Of a stretch of 64,000 nucleotides of DNA, positions 32,473 to 44,419 are shown in pieces. Position 1 is the stretch's first letter. Every line of letters starts with the position of its first letter. This DNA is from Lineus longissimus (lineage: Eukaryota; Nemertea; Pilidiophora; Heteronemertea; Lineidae), in contig NC_088320.1 in assembly GCF_910592395.1 (NCBI RefSeq), forward strand, positions 744,001 through 808,000. The letters run 5' to 3'. Both the position numbers and the translations under genes were made by a program. Under the pieces are notes generated by a model. It was not told where the DNA came from. It worked only from the letters and a program-made list of their open reading frames with translations, and made no database searches.

Positions 32473-35400
32473 ACCTTAAAATACTTTGGTAGATAGTTTA
32501 AGCTATTGGAGAATGTAACCATTGAAAAGGTACATAAGAGTTTATACACGTCATTGCTTGCTAGTACACTATGTTCGAGTTTCCTTATTTTGATTGACAA
32601 AATAACAGACAAGAATTGTACATCTAGTTTGGAGCAAAGTAAAATGCCTGTGCAGAAATTTTGCCATAAAACCCATTACGTTCAAGATCTATTGTAAAAC
32701 CGATCAAGAGGCAAATGGCTTATTTCAACCAAAGCTGGACCCATCCGGACAGTGATTTAGCTTTCAATCTGTCCCTTTAGTAAAGCACTGCCTAAGTGGT
32801 CAAACTTGAGCTGAAACAAGTAACATTTGTAGATTAAAACTGCTTACTTACAATGATAGCCAAAGATATAGCAGGAAACATCGAAATGTAATGAATTCTT
32901 AATAACAGTTAAAATGAATCCCATAAGTTTCACATTCAAATTTGCATAAATCTCAATTACATTCTTCTAATCATTACATCTCCTAACACATTTGAAAAGT
33001 TTTTATCCGCACAATCTTAGAAATCGAAGTGAATCTCTACTGAAACCTTCCCAGAACCCCCTCTGTTTATCGCAATATCATAGAATGCACAGATATTGCA
33101 TAATACTGCTTACACAGGGCGTTTCGGAAAATTGCTGGAATATGATTACTAGATTTGTGACATATGTTTAAAATGAGAGAAAAAACATCATAAGTAGGCC
33201 TATTCCATCAATCCATTCTGAATAATTAAGTAATCATACCTTCTGATTGGTTCCTTGATAATGAGTACGCATAATTTACATGTTTATGCTTATTTACATA
33301 TGCTAATGAGGTGATGTGGTGTCATGATCTTTGAATGAACCAATCAGATACATGGAATTGGTCCCAGTACCTTATTACTTCTCGATTATAAAATGCCCTT
33401 TGAAATGGCAATAGTTTTGGCAAAATGTACACATAAGAAGACATGCCAAGAACATTTCAGAAACCCGCAAACATTTCGATAGTGAGCACAGATCAAAAAT
33501 TTGAATGAGAATTGCTTGAGAATATTCAGCTAAAGCCATACTTGTATCTTACAATCCCAGGAATAACAGCTAGTGCAAAAATCGACAATATATGTCAAAA
33601 TACCTATACATGCATCCATCTATCCAACCCAAACCCAGGTCATGTCCAGCTGCACAAGCAATGAGTATTTCTCTTGCTTGCAGCCTGGCTATGCCTGGGG
33701 ACTTGGTTGGCTATACACTAATACTGACATCAGGACTTAAAATACTGTCAAACTTCTAAAGATGTCGCTTGTGCAAAGCTTGATCCTCAATTAAGGTGGC
33801 AATCATCATGGCCAGGGAAAGGCATAACTAGTTTGAGACAAGACACAGAACTCACCCAAGGTCAATTCTCGAAGACAATAATCTTGTTTCGCATTGGAAT
33901 CTAAATGAATTGTGAAATGGCAACTAAATCATTCTGGAAAAGATTTTGACCGGTCTTGCCTCAAATGGTAACTTTAAGGCCCCCTGACATGAACACTGCC
34001 ACCTATAATGCCTGGACCCTGAACTGACTACTGGAACGGTCAAGCAGAAAAATAGCTAATAGAAGTGTGGACAAAACTCATTATAGCATCTTTATGTGCA
34101 CATCTGGAGCTCCAAACCGTCTCCACCTCAACTTTAAAGGCATACGTCGTTCGTAATTAATCGTTGTCCAGTAAATCAAAATAGAAATCCAATTATACAC
34201 AATGATAGTGCAGTATGCATACAAATTTGCTGAAACTTGGCATGTATAGTATTTGTAGATCAGTCTACACAACAGCAATGCTGAAGTTTTAATTCAGTAC
34301 GTTTATCCGCAATTGAAAATGTTCAAATTCAGTTACAATATCAAACTTTTTTACGAACGGCGCATGCCTAGTGCTCTTGTTTGCAGCCAAACGATGTGAC
34401 GAACATAATATGCGAGACAGACTAACTTTACAATTAAGAGAGTGGCACTACTTGCACAGACCATGGCTAAAAACAAGCAACTTGGCTTTTGTCCACTTAA
34501 ACGGGCAATATACACATAGAATCTGAATAATAGAAGAACAAATAAGAAACCATGGGTTACTATGGTTACCACCATCACATTACACTGGACATTCAAGGGC
34601 ATTAGGTCTAAACACCAATATCTACAATCCTATGATCAGTGACGAATTGCACCTAGAGATTAACTTTGTACATATGAACATCGAAGACTTGACTAAAAGC
34701 AGGTTTTGACTTTACAAAATGGTTCTGCAGATAAATCATGCTTGAATTCAGGCAAGTATTTGTTGATTTCACATAGCATTTGCCTTTTCTAAAGTCGAAA
34801 GCGGCTTCCAAGGACAGAGGTTGAAAATATACAAGGAGAAATTCAAATGATCTAGAACTTTACACAAGTGATTGCCAAAATTTACATAATATCAATGCTG
34901 CATAAATGGATACTTAATTCTCAATCAACGAATCAAATCAGAGAAACCTTAATTGGTCAATTAGTGATGTGTCAATCAAATGAATCAACCTGTCAATCAT
35001 ATAACAAAGAACAATTAATCAACATGAACAACTATCCCAATGACAGGGAAAGCAAGTGACTAACTAAATGACAGGTGTGGAGCTTTTCTATTCAAATCTA
35101 AATCTCATGGAAGATTTCCAATTACTGAAAATCAATTCAAAGAAACAGATCTAAAAGACAGAATTTTGCCACCTTTTAGTTTGATTATAGATCATTAAGT
35201 GCAACAAAGTTAATTCACAGTGATTACATTTTATGGGAGATACTCTCAACGACATGAACTAAAGAACACAACATTCAATTTTACACAGATAAGTCCTAGA
35301 TATTCTACAAGCAAGTTTTAATTTTGTTTGTCGATTGCTGCAAGTTTTTCACCCACTGAAACAAGATAATTCTGTGCATAGGCTGACAAATTGATTCCTA

Positions 35401-35476
35401 AAAAACAAATGCACAGAAGGAATTTTTCCCTAGAAAAAGTGAGATTCATTGCTCCACTGCACAGACTATTTTGCTT

Positions 35477-35870
35477 GGTAACCATGGAAACTGATGTGGT
35501 TACCATGGTTACATGAAAACAACTAAAAACAAAAATGGCATTCTAAAATCGAATACTATCCAAAGAATAATTGCACAGCTGATTGGCCTTCATTTCACTG
35601 GTTACCATGGAAACATGATTCCACGGCAACAAAATACATATTATAGAATACATGGCATACTAACTACTCGTATCATGCAAAAGTCATTGCACTGTGATTG
35701 GCCTTTTCTGGTTGCCATGGTGATTTATCGTGGCAACCAAAGTAAACGTTACATGATAAATATTATGGCTCAATACAAAAATGGCTACATTTGAATATTC
35801 AAATTGCACAATTTCCCAGAATGACTTGGTTCAATAATTAAGAAACTAAACTACTAGTTGCCATGGCAAC
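35477..35870. promoter_or_regulatory. Cluster of RFX-type X-box palindromes
   Basis: GGTAACCATGGAAAC (35477), GGTTACCATGGTTAC (35498), GGTTACCATGGAAAC (35600), GGTTGCCATGGTGA (35710) and the perfect GTTGCCATGGCAAC (35857-35870) fall within 400 bp. The last is the full RFX consensus GTTRCCATGGYAAC. Half-sites CGGCAAC (35624) and TGGCAACC (35731) and GATTGG (inverted CCAAT) boxes next to two of them add to the cluster. Confidence 0.5.
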
Positions 35871-38800
35871 GCTTGATTTTACCGTGTAGCACCAAAACTA
35901 GAAATATATATTCAAATCATTTCAGTTTCATAGAATTTATGTCGTCTTTTAAAGAAAATGGGGTGTATTATATCCAATAGTATTTCATCATGCACCCATG
36001 CATAGGAAAGAAAGACTACCTCCACCAAGAGACCATCAAGCATGAAGAAAAAGCCCCGAAACCTGACCAAAGATTTTAAAAGGGTTTTTTTGAATCTGTA
36101 CATGCGTTGACTAGAGGAACTCATCTTTTGCTAACGAGATTCAGACGGACTCTGGCAACTCAATATAGGATGTCAGTCGAGCGATAAACCTTTCCTTGTC
36201 TGAGTCAGTCGTTTCTGTCAAGTGATGGGCAATGCCCCTCTCTGTAAGGATGCCCGTCTCCACCAGTTTTTATCCCACCTGAGATTACAATTGACTAGAA
36301 CTTTTGAATAAAACACCATAACTGGAGTATCTATGCATGAGTGTATGTGCTGAGAAGTGATGAAAGCATTCGCGTTTTACTGAGGGATATCTTCATGGTT
36401 GCACTTCGTTGGCAAACAAGCAACATTTATAGCTGCAACCTGCGATAATCATTGCAACGATGAGCGAGAAAAAGATTTAAGTCGTCTGCGAGTAAAACCA
36501 GTAGTTTCATAGGTTAATGGTCACACCAATCATTGATTGTAGTCCATGTGATGACTGATTGCACCTCAATGCAAACTCATAATCAAAAAAGGTATATCCT
36601 ACATCTAATAACATTAATTGCAATATAAATACTGTCTAAAAATGATTTACACTTGAGTAACTTACTATAATACACGATAATTTGGAAGAACTACGAATGT
36701 TGTCAGCTTGAATTCAATGGAAGCACAATGATAATTGTAACTTTCAATGAGAGAGGACGACCTTGGGAAAAAACTCAAGCATTTTCAACGAATTTCAAGT
36801 CATCCACCAAAATGCTTCTATGTTCTTCTGTCAAGGAATTATGGTTTTACACTGAGCATTAATGAGCTTCAAAGTTACTTTCAAGACTATTACAAAGTTC
36901 TCAATGAGTTTTTCAGCACTCATCATCTCTCATTCAAAGTCAAAATGAGCCATTTCAAAGCTTTTAATCCCCAAGTACCAAGGCCTAATAAGCATCAGAG
37001 CCGATGTCGCCATCTTGAAAGTCAATCGATCATCACTTTTGATTCTTAAATTCTAAAACATTAATGTTTTCATAAGGTTATAGAGGCAGTCCTGAGTGGA
37101 GCTTTCAGAGGGCCCTGACCAAGACAAACCTCAAAAAGACTAGGTATTTCACTTCAAATATCAGACCGAGGTACCCGGGGTCAAAGCATAAATTAATTGT
37201 CATGATTTTTTGGAAGATCGCTTGAATACTGGTTTGTTACCTACACACGTATTGAACTGGAAGCATGAAAAGATACATATATAGTAATCAACATTCTGAA
37301 CACCGACAAAATTTAACTGTCTAAACTTCATTGAGATTCCATCTCCAGATTGCAAAGACCGTCAGACCTATATCAAATATTGCACTGTTTTTTCGAGAAT
37401 CTCCTTCAAATGACTTAAATGCGCCATCTGAATTGAATAAAAGAGAAATTGCACCGTGAATATAAATACTTCTAAATCTCAAATTTTACAGATGATCATT
37501 TTTTCACTATAATTTTCCAATTGGAGCAACATCGAAAAACCAAATTCCATTGCTTAATTGTTTTATCATAAATGTTCTCTATCGAACACTTCGGAGGCAC
37601 CACCACCTTTTACACTGGAAGCACAAAAAAATGAGTCATTCATTCACATGAGCAAAAACTGAGGAAGACAAAAAATGGGATCATAAAATTTCAAAGAGAG
37701 ATTTAAGGCAGGAGCGAGGTAGGTCAGATTTAGTCACACGAAGACTACCAATTTGACCCATTATCTCCTGTCTATATCCTCCCTTTAAAGAGTTTGACCT
37801 TGTAAACTGACAGTAGGTGCTTCTCAACATCATGCAAATACTTTCTAGTAATGATTAGGATTGAGCTGAGGTATAAATAAACAAAATGAGTAGGCCTAGA
37901 ACTGTCAAATAAACGATAAACTGTAATAAAAAAATACTAAGGTTCTGGCTACATTCAAGGATTGCACTCAGGGTTTATGCTATTAAATGCACTGCCTCTT
38001 CGCTAGTACATGAGCAAACGTCTTGCATGCATTATTCATGACTCTGACCTTTGACCTATCTACAATTTGCATATCTCAACAAGTGAACAGCTAAGAATTT
38101 GAACCAATGCGACTCAATAAATCTGTTTCAACTGACTGACTTTTTCCTAAAAAGGAAGTTGTTTTTCCCTCTTTCTGTGTATCACTGCAGTGCGAATAGG
38201 CGCCAATTGTCGTCTAAGCACTGACCAACAGTTAAGAATATTGAATTTCTTCACACTTTGAGTTGAAACATAACTACTAAGTTCACAATGGCCGTTATTC
38301 TTGAGTAAAAAAGAGTTTCATTAATTTCATTGATCATCATGGTTGTGCACTAACATTGTAAAGAAAAACACGAAATGCATATTCGATCATAAAAAGAACA
38401 CACCCGCGATAGTAAAATTGGTACATTTACATTTTAATCATGCATAAAAGACTATAGGCCTACTTGATGTTTGGATTTAAATTTATCCTTGGCACTCCAG
38501 AAAAGGAAGCATATTCTTTTGCCACTATACTTTTTTCCTCCAAAAAAACATTAGGGGTTATTGTTTTGATGGATATGTTCAAGATCAAACTTGTTGCATA
38601 AATATTGTATAGACTTATCTCAGTAAAACAACTGTAAAATTCCAATTCATTTCTCATCATTTTGATGCTGACCCCTTGATTAGGGATTGTACAGACAATC
38701 GTCTGCAGGATGCCAACATTTTCAAGTCTCAAAATCACAAACTGAATGCAGTTTCTGAATACATACACATAGATTCTGCATCTAAACACATACATCATAC

Positions 38801-39332
38801 TAATGAAACATACACATGAAATGAACACCCAACATTCATGTATATGGAAAATCACATAGAATAGTAAACACATAGTTCTAAATTCTCAAAAATCTCTTTT
38901 CTACAGAGTGTCTGAGTGTTCCCAGCAACACATGATGATAATCAACTAATCTTGGTTTCCAGAGTATGTAGAAATGACACAAAGACACTGCTTAAACTCG
39001 GATAAAGATAATCAGATGATAAAAATCTCAAACTTTTTAGAAAAGTTTTCGGAATGCCTCACTTCACTGATTGGAAGAGAAAGATCGCCTTATACTGCCC
39101 CGGCTGATATCCAATTCACCCCCTACTTATGACAGACACACTTGCAAATTATTTGACAGCTGAATATGTTTGTGACCCATTGTTTATACCATATGTTTGG
39201 AATGTACTGGTAAAACTATCAACTCCTAAATCTGTGACACAAATGTTAGTCAACCTGGAAATGGAAGGTCTTTTCATCAACAGCAAGACCATGTGACCCA
39301 CAGTTCTGACCAGTCTTTCTGTGCAGTGCCCC

Positions 39333-42300
39333 CTATACCATCATAGCTATATCAGTGGTTTCAGACTCAGTGTCGTCATCCATTTTCCCGTTTGTCGGCT
39401 TACAATACTTGTATCTGTGGTTCATGTGCTGGCTGTACGACCCGGAATGGCTGAAACGTTTTCCACATTTCTTGCACATGAATGGTTTCTCACCGGAATG
39501 GAGTCGTTTGTGTTCGGTCAGGTGGTGTTTGTGTTTGAAGGCCTTGCTGCAGATGTCACAGGCGAACGGCCGAGCTCCTGGAAGAGAGAAGTAAAAACGT
39601 AAACAGACAAGCAGATAGACAGATGTCAAAGGCAAAAGTAGATCGCGTCCACAAACAACAGATCACAGAGGCTTTCTGACTTTGCCACCCTGCTGTCATC
39701 CAATACCATAACACTCACTTCGGGCTTAACTTGGCCATTTTAGATGGGCCCATCCATCTTGTTGAAGTGAAGTTTATTCTTGATAAGACAGCAGCCTTAG
39801 CCGTTTCTTGAGCTGACTGACACGTTAACCACCGGTTGCCCGGCTCCCGCTATGCTGGATGACAACTCGCTCTCAGTGACACAACTTTCGCGTAGTGAGA
39901 TAACTTGCGAGCTGTCCAACAACTTACCGGAATGTTCGTACTTGTGTCTAGCGAGCGAACTCTGCTTACTAAACATCTTCTCACACTGGTCACATGCGTA
40001 CATGCCTTCCCCTTCGTCGACCTTATGATGTTTCCACGATCGGCGCTTCTTGCCTCCGGGGCCATCCTCATCCATCAGACCATCGAGGAAGTCTGGCGAG
40101 TACTCTCGGTGGTCCTGAAGGAAAGATTGATCTTGATTTGTAAACGAGTACATTACCCAATCTCTGTCCTAACTGAGCTCGAGGCTAGACAAACTTTGAA
40201 GACTGAACCAAGAAATGATTTCAAACCAAACCACACAACAATGATCAATTCAGTTTTGCTGCCTTGCTTTTTGTGTCAACTGGCTTAACAATTATATGGT
40301 TACCTTAAAGACTACAAGTAGTGAGTACATGCAGATGTTAGGAAAGATTGGAAGATTGTAAGTTTGTCAATCACACCTACCATTCTCATCATTTTCTCTC
40401 TTGAAAACTTGCCAAATTCATCAAAGGAATGATTCGTGGAATGACTGAAGACAGAATCGGAGAAGCTCCCGGGAGATGAGTTCAAGCTGCCCTCTAGTGG
40501 GTGACCATCGACACTATTATCACAACTGGACTCATCCGTGGTGTGTTGGCTGCCGTGACTGTTGACATTAGGAATGCGTGAATCGAATGGTGACAGTTTA
40601 GAGTTCGAGCACAGGTTTCCGTTCCTGTCGATGGAATTATGAAGTCCGTTTTCTAGAGTCTTATTGTAGATGAAACCACGACTTTCCGTGTTCGACAAAG
40701 GTGAATGCATCGAGGGAAACATTGTGGGGTTTTTGAGAATGTATCGATGTTCTGCTTCACTGAGCGACATCGAAGGCGACTCTTTCTTGATGCTCAAGTT
40801 GAGAACGCTCTCCAAACCACAGCTCCCGTTGAGAGAGGGTGACTTGCTGCTGCAATGTGCCGGTGACGGCGATGAACGCTTCGTGACGGACAAGTCTAAT
40901 GGTTCAGCCTGTGACGATGATGGGATCTTTGGTGGCGTGACGGTCGGTCTGATCGAGTTCATGAATACGGGGTTAAAGCTATGTGCATGAGGAGGAGGTG
41001 GGATCTGCGGAATGACAAGCGAACTCGCTGACTGAGCACCGTTGAAATGCTGCGGGATCATGGGAATGAATGGCGATGATTTTTGCGCAAAGTCTAAGCT
41101 CTCAGGCGAGGCCATGTCCTCGGGCCGACGGGAACGTGCCATATTTGGAAAGTACGGAACCTCCTTGCCGCGCTTTCTGTCGCGTGCTCGCATGTTCTGG
41201 AACCATACTTGTACAACACGTTTTGGGAAGCCAATTTCATTACCGATACGAATCAGTTCATACTTGCGTGGCCGAGGATTGATTTCGTACATAGACTTCA
41301 AAACCCGTAACTGTTCCTCGCTGATCAGCGATCGAACACGACATTTGATTTTCTCACCGCCATCTTTTTCCTCATTTTCAGAATCATCCTCATCTGAGCT
41401 ATTTCGTTGTCCATCGTCATTGACAACATTCTCGCGCTCCTCCTTTTCGTCAGCCATTTTCTCTTTACTTACAGGAATGTCAGTGTTATTTTTACACAGA
41501 TACCGCTCATGCTGGTGCAGGTCAACTGCACTCTTGAATACGATGTCACAAAACCGGCACATCAAGTCAAAGTTCTGCCCCTTCCCCTCCTCTTCCTCAA
41601 GGTCAAGTTTGCTGCCTATAGACTCCCCCTTTCTCGTTGGTTCTGCTTTCAACCAATTGTTTTTCATTTCTAAAATACTGCTATTTTTTGTGCACAAGTA
41701 GCGTTCATGCTGATGTAGTTTGACCGCGCTGTCAAATTTTTCATCACAGTAACTACAGATACACTCAGCAAGTTTCGTGTCCTCACTGTCGTTGCCTGAG
41801 TCCTGACTTAACACATTCTCACCTTCACCATTTGAGAGTGAAACACCGTTCAATTTACTGATTTCGCGCTTCTCATCTTTCGTTTGATGTTCCTTCTGTT
41901 TTGTGACCGTCCTTTCAACAATCTCAAGAATTCGCTTAACTGAGTCTAAATCATTCCCAGAATCCCTTGCATCTGACACATCCTCGACTTCTAATCCGCG
42001 ATCTTTTTTCTCTTCATTCACAACACTGTGAGCATCGACAGAATTCCGTCTCGACTTCTGCGCATTGCCATCTATGTCATCCAGGTCTTCTTTGCCGGTA
42101 TCTGATTGGCTCCCATCATCCTCATCCTTGATCTCTTTGATCTTCTCCTCATGATCCAGGTCCCTCTCCTTCAACCCAAGTAGCGACTGCACGCTATGCT
42201 TCTCAAATCCCATCTTCTCCTTTGTCTTCTCAAAATCATTCATAAACGGATGGATCTTGCCAAAATTTGGCGGCAGGCAGGGAATCGGACTCGGCAAACC

Positions 42301-44419
42301 GTGCATCATGGGAGCTAACAGGTGACTTGGGAACGGGCCATACGGTAAGAAAGGCTGCATACCGCTCAACAGCGGAGCAAAATGGGGTGGTAACGGTGGA
42401 CACTGTGATATGAAGGGCCGCGGGAAATTTGCATATTGATTTGCAAAGGACACTGGGTGATGGTCCAAATCCTGTTCTAATTTCTGCGGACTTGTCTCTT
42501 TCCCGCCGAGACGTCGATTCACTATGTTCTTCGCCCACGGCCAGCACTTCTTGGACGTCATATGAGATGAATATGAGCCTGAATGACTGAACCGCTTCAA
42601 ACAATGCGAACATTGGAACGGCTTTTCACCCGAGTGAATCCGGACGTGCTCTTTCAAATGATGTTTGAATTTGAATGCCTTTCCGCATTCCGGACATTTG
42701 AATTTACGAAGGTCGGAACTCTCATCGTGACTGATCATGTGACGTTGTAATCGGTAGATATTCGCAAACGTTTTATGGCAGACTTTGCACGATTGTGACG
42801 TGATCGAGTGTAGCGCCATGTGTTTGTCCAATAAGACTTTGTTGGTGAATTTCTCGTTGCACTTTGGACACGTGTTTCGATCGATTGCGTTCCCATGGAA
42901 TGTGCGCATGTGATCTTGGAGGATGTAGAGACGAGGGAAGACTTTATCACAGTGATGACACTTCAACAGGAAGCTATCGTCATTTGCATTATCTGAAATG
43001 ACAGAAAAAAGTTTTGGTGAGACACAAAATATGGGAGACATAATCTGTGTCACTGCAATTTAGCTGGTCGAGGGCAGCTTTTAACTCACTTCTTCTGCAT
43101 CTCCTGAGGGTATTTGTTAAGTACCAAGGTACTACGGTTACTGGCCAAGTGACTCATGTTGTCAATCAACCAGCGACGTCGTCAACAACAACTTCAGTTC
43201 TCACGTGGATGATTTGCTCGCCTTGGCACCACACAAGGACTTTCAGTTGAGGATCTCATTCAAAGGGCATGACAGTTGGTGTAAAGTAACATGCTCAAGA
43301 TCACAATGTTCAAGCAGACCCACATGTAACCACCGGAAGACACAGACACTGCCAGCTAGAGGAGGGGGAGATGATACTAACCATGGTCCATCTGATCGCT
43401 CGGTTCGACATCCTCCTGATCACTGACGGGCTCTGGGAAGATGACGGCTGTGTCACTGCGACTCATGAACTCCTTAATCTTGTCCTCCTCGCTCAGACTC
43501 GGCGACGGCAAGCGCTCATCAGACTTTAGCTCGCAAGCTGAAATGGAATTCAGGTATTGAAGTCTTTACCCAAATGACAAATCTTCCACTTAATTTTCAA
43601 ATTTAACGATCTCGGAATCAAATAGATCTAGTTTGTCTCATCTTCTAGAATAGGTCGAACCTATCAAAATGACCATTTGTTGGAACCGACACGATCTGTT
43701 CTTTCTGATTGTATCATTTTCAACATCATTGGTTGACTCTAAAAGTTAATTATTCTATTTACAACCAGTGAGTGTTGAAAACAGACAGGCCGACTCAGTT
43801 TGAGAATTCATCGGTAGATAGCAGCACTGACATTTACAATGTTATTCATTACTGACCACGGATGAGTACCAATTCATCATTACTCTTCTTTTCAAAAGGA
43901 ATACCTTCACATAGTCAACATATTTCACATCAGAACACAGACCTTGGCAGCATAATTATATTGTCTTTTTTATACAGAGCAAAAATTGCACAAAAATAAG
44001 TTTGGGATCAAAGATAGGGAAAAATATCTGGAAGGATTCTATCATCATTACTCATAAACTATGCAGATCCAAAGGTATGTTGAAAATGCCTTAAAGTATC
44101 TTTGTTTTATTAAAGATGAACTTCAAGCCCAAAAAGTCCAAGGCTTGTGAGTAACTATTATGGTTCAAAGGGATTATTTTCCACATACCATCTGATTCTT
44201 TATTCTCCTCCATCACAACATCAACATCCTTTTCCAGCGCCTTTTCGTCAGTGTCCATGCTCGTCTCACCCTCAGCCTTGGTGTCAAGGTCACCGTTCAT
44301 GGAACCGCTGTTGCTATGGTGACCACTGTTGCCGACATTGTCGTCATGGAAACCATTCATTCTCTCTTTAAACAGCTGGCCTTCGTCCCGTTTGGCCAGG
44401 CTTAGGTTTTCTTCCTCAA
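39333..44419 (-). CDS. ZEB: ZEB/zfh1-type zinc-finger homeodomain repressor (5' exon missing)
   Basis: Exons 44419-44189, 43537-43382, 42992-40381, 40114-39928 and 39577-39333 join in phase to about 1142 residues ending at TAG 39333-39335. The first coding exon is not identified; it should end in phase 1. The order fits ZEB: acidic N-terminus with [15 protein letters not shown]; five N-terminal fingers including [17 protein letters not shown] and [11 protein letters not shown] (about 42960-42530); two CCHC fingers with LHQHERYLC (about 41768-41694 and 41570-41499); a homeodomain with [17 protein letters not shown] (about 41350-41165); the CtBP motif PLDLS (40889-40903); and three C-terminal fingers ([20 protein letters not shown], then [10 protein letters not shown], then [15 protein letters not shown]). 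The family binds CACCT E-boxes through both finger clusters and recruits CtBP to repress transcription in mesoderm, nervous system and epithelial transitions. Confidence 0.95.

Larger units (their letters stand above)
32440..39332 (-). other. ZEB: Probable long 3' UTR of ZEB
   Basis: No coding exon is recognised from the ZEB stop (39333) down to about 32.4 kb. By eye there is no AATAAA on the minus strand between 39332 and 32473. The first ones are at 32467-32472 and 32330-32335 (TTTATT on plus). The plus strand of the same interval has at least six AATAAA. Five CAGTATT motifs in transcript sense and a cluster of X-box palindromes lie here. I infer one long 3' UTR ending near 32.45 kb; alternative shorter ends using ATTAAA (for example near 38434) are possible. 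Confidence 0.5.

Noticed and set aside
41042-41701. 219-codon open frame on plus strand within ZEB
   Set aside because: It is antisense to the homeodomain/CCHC-finger exon of ZEB, whose protein sequence is clearly conserved; no motif in the antisense product.
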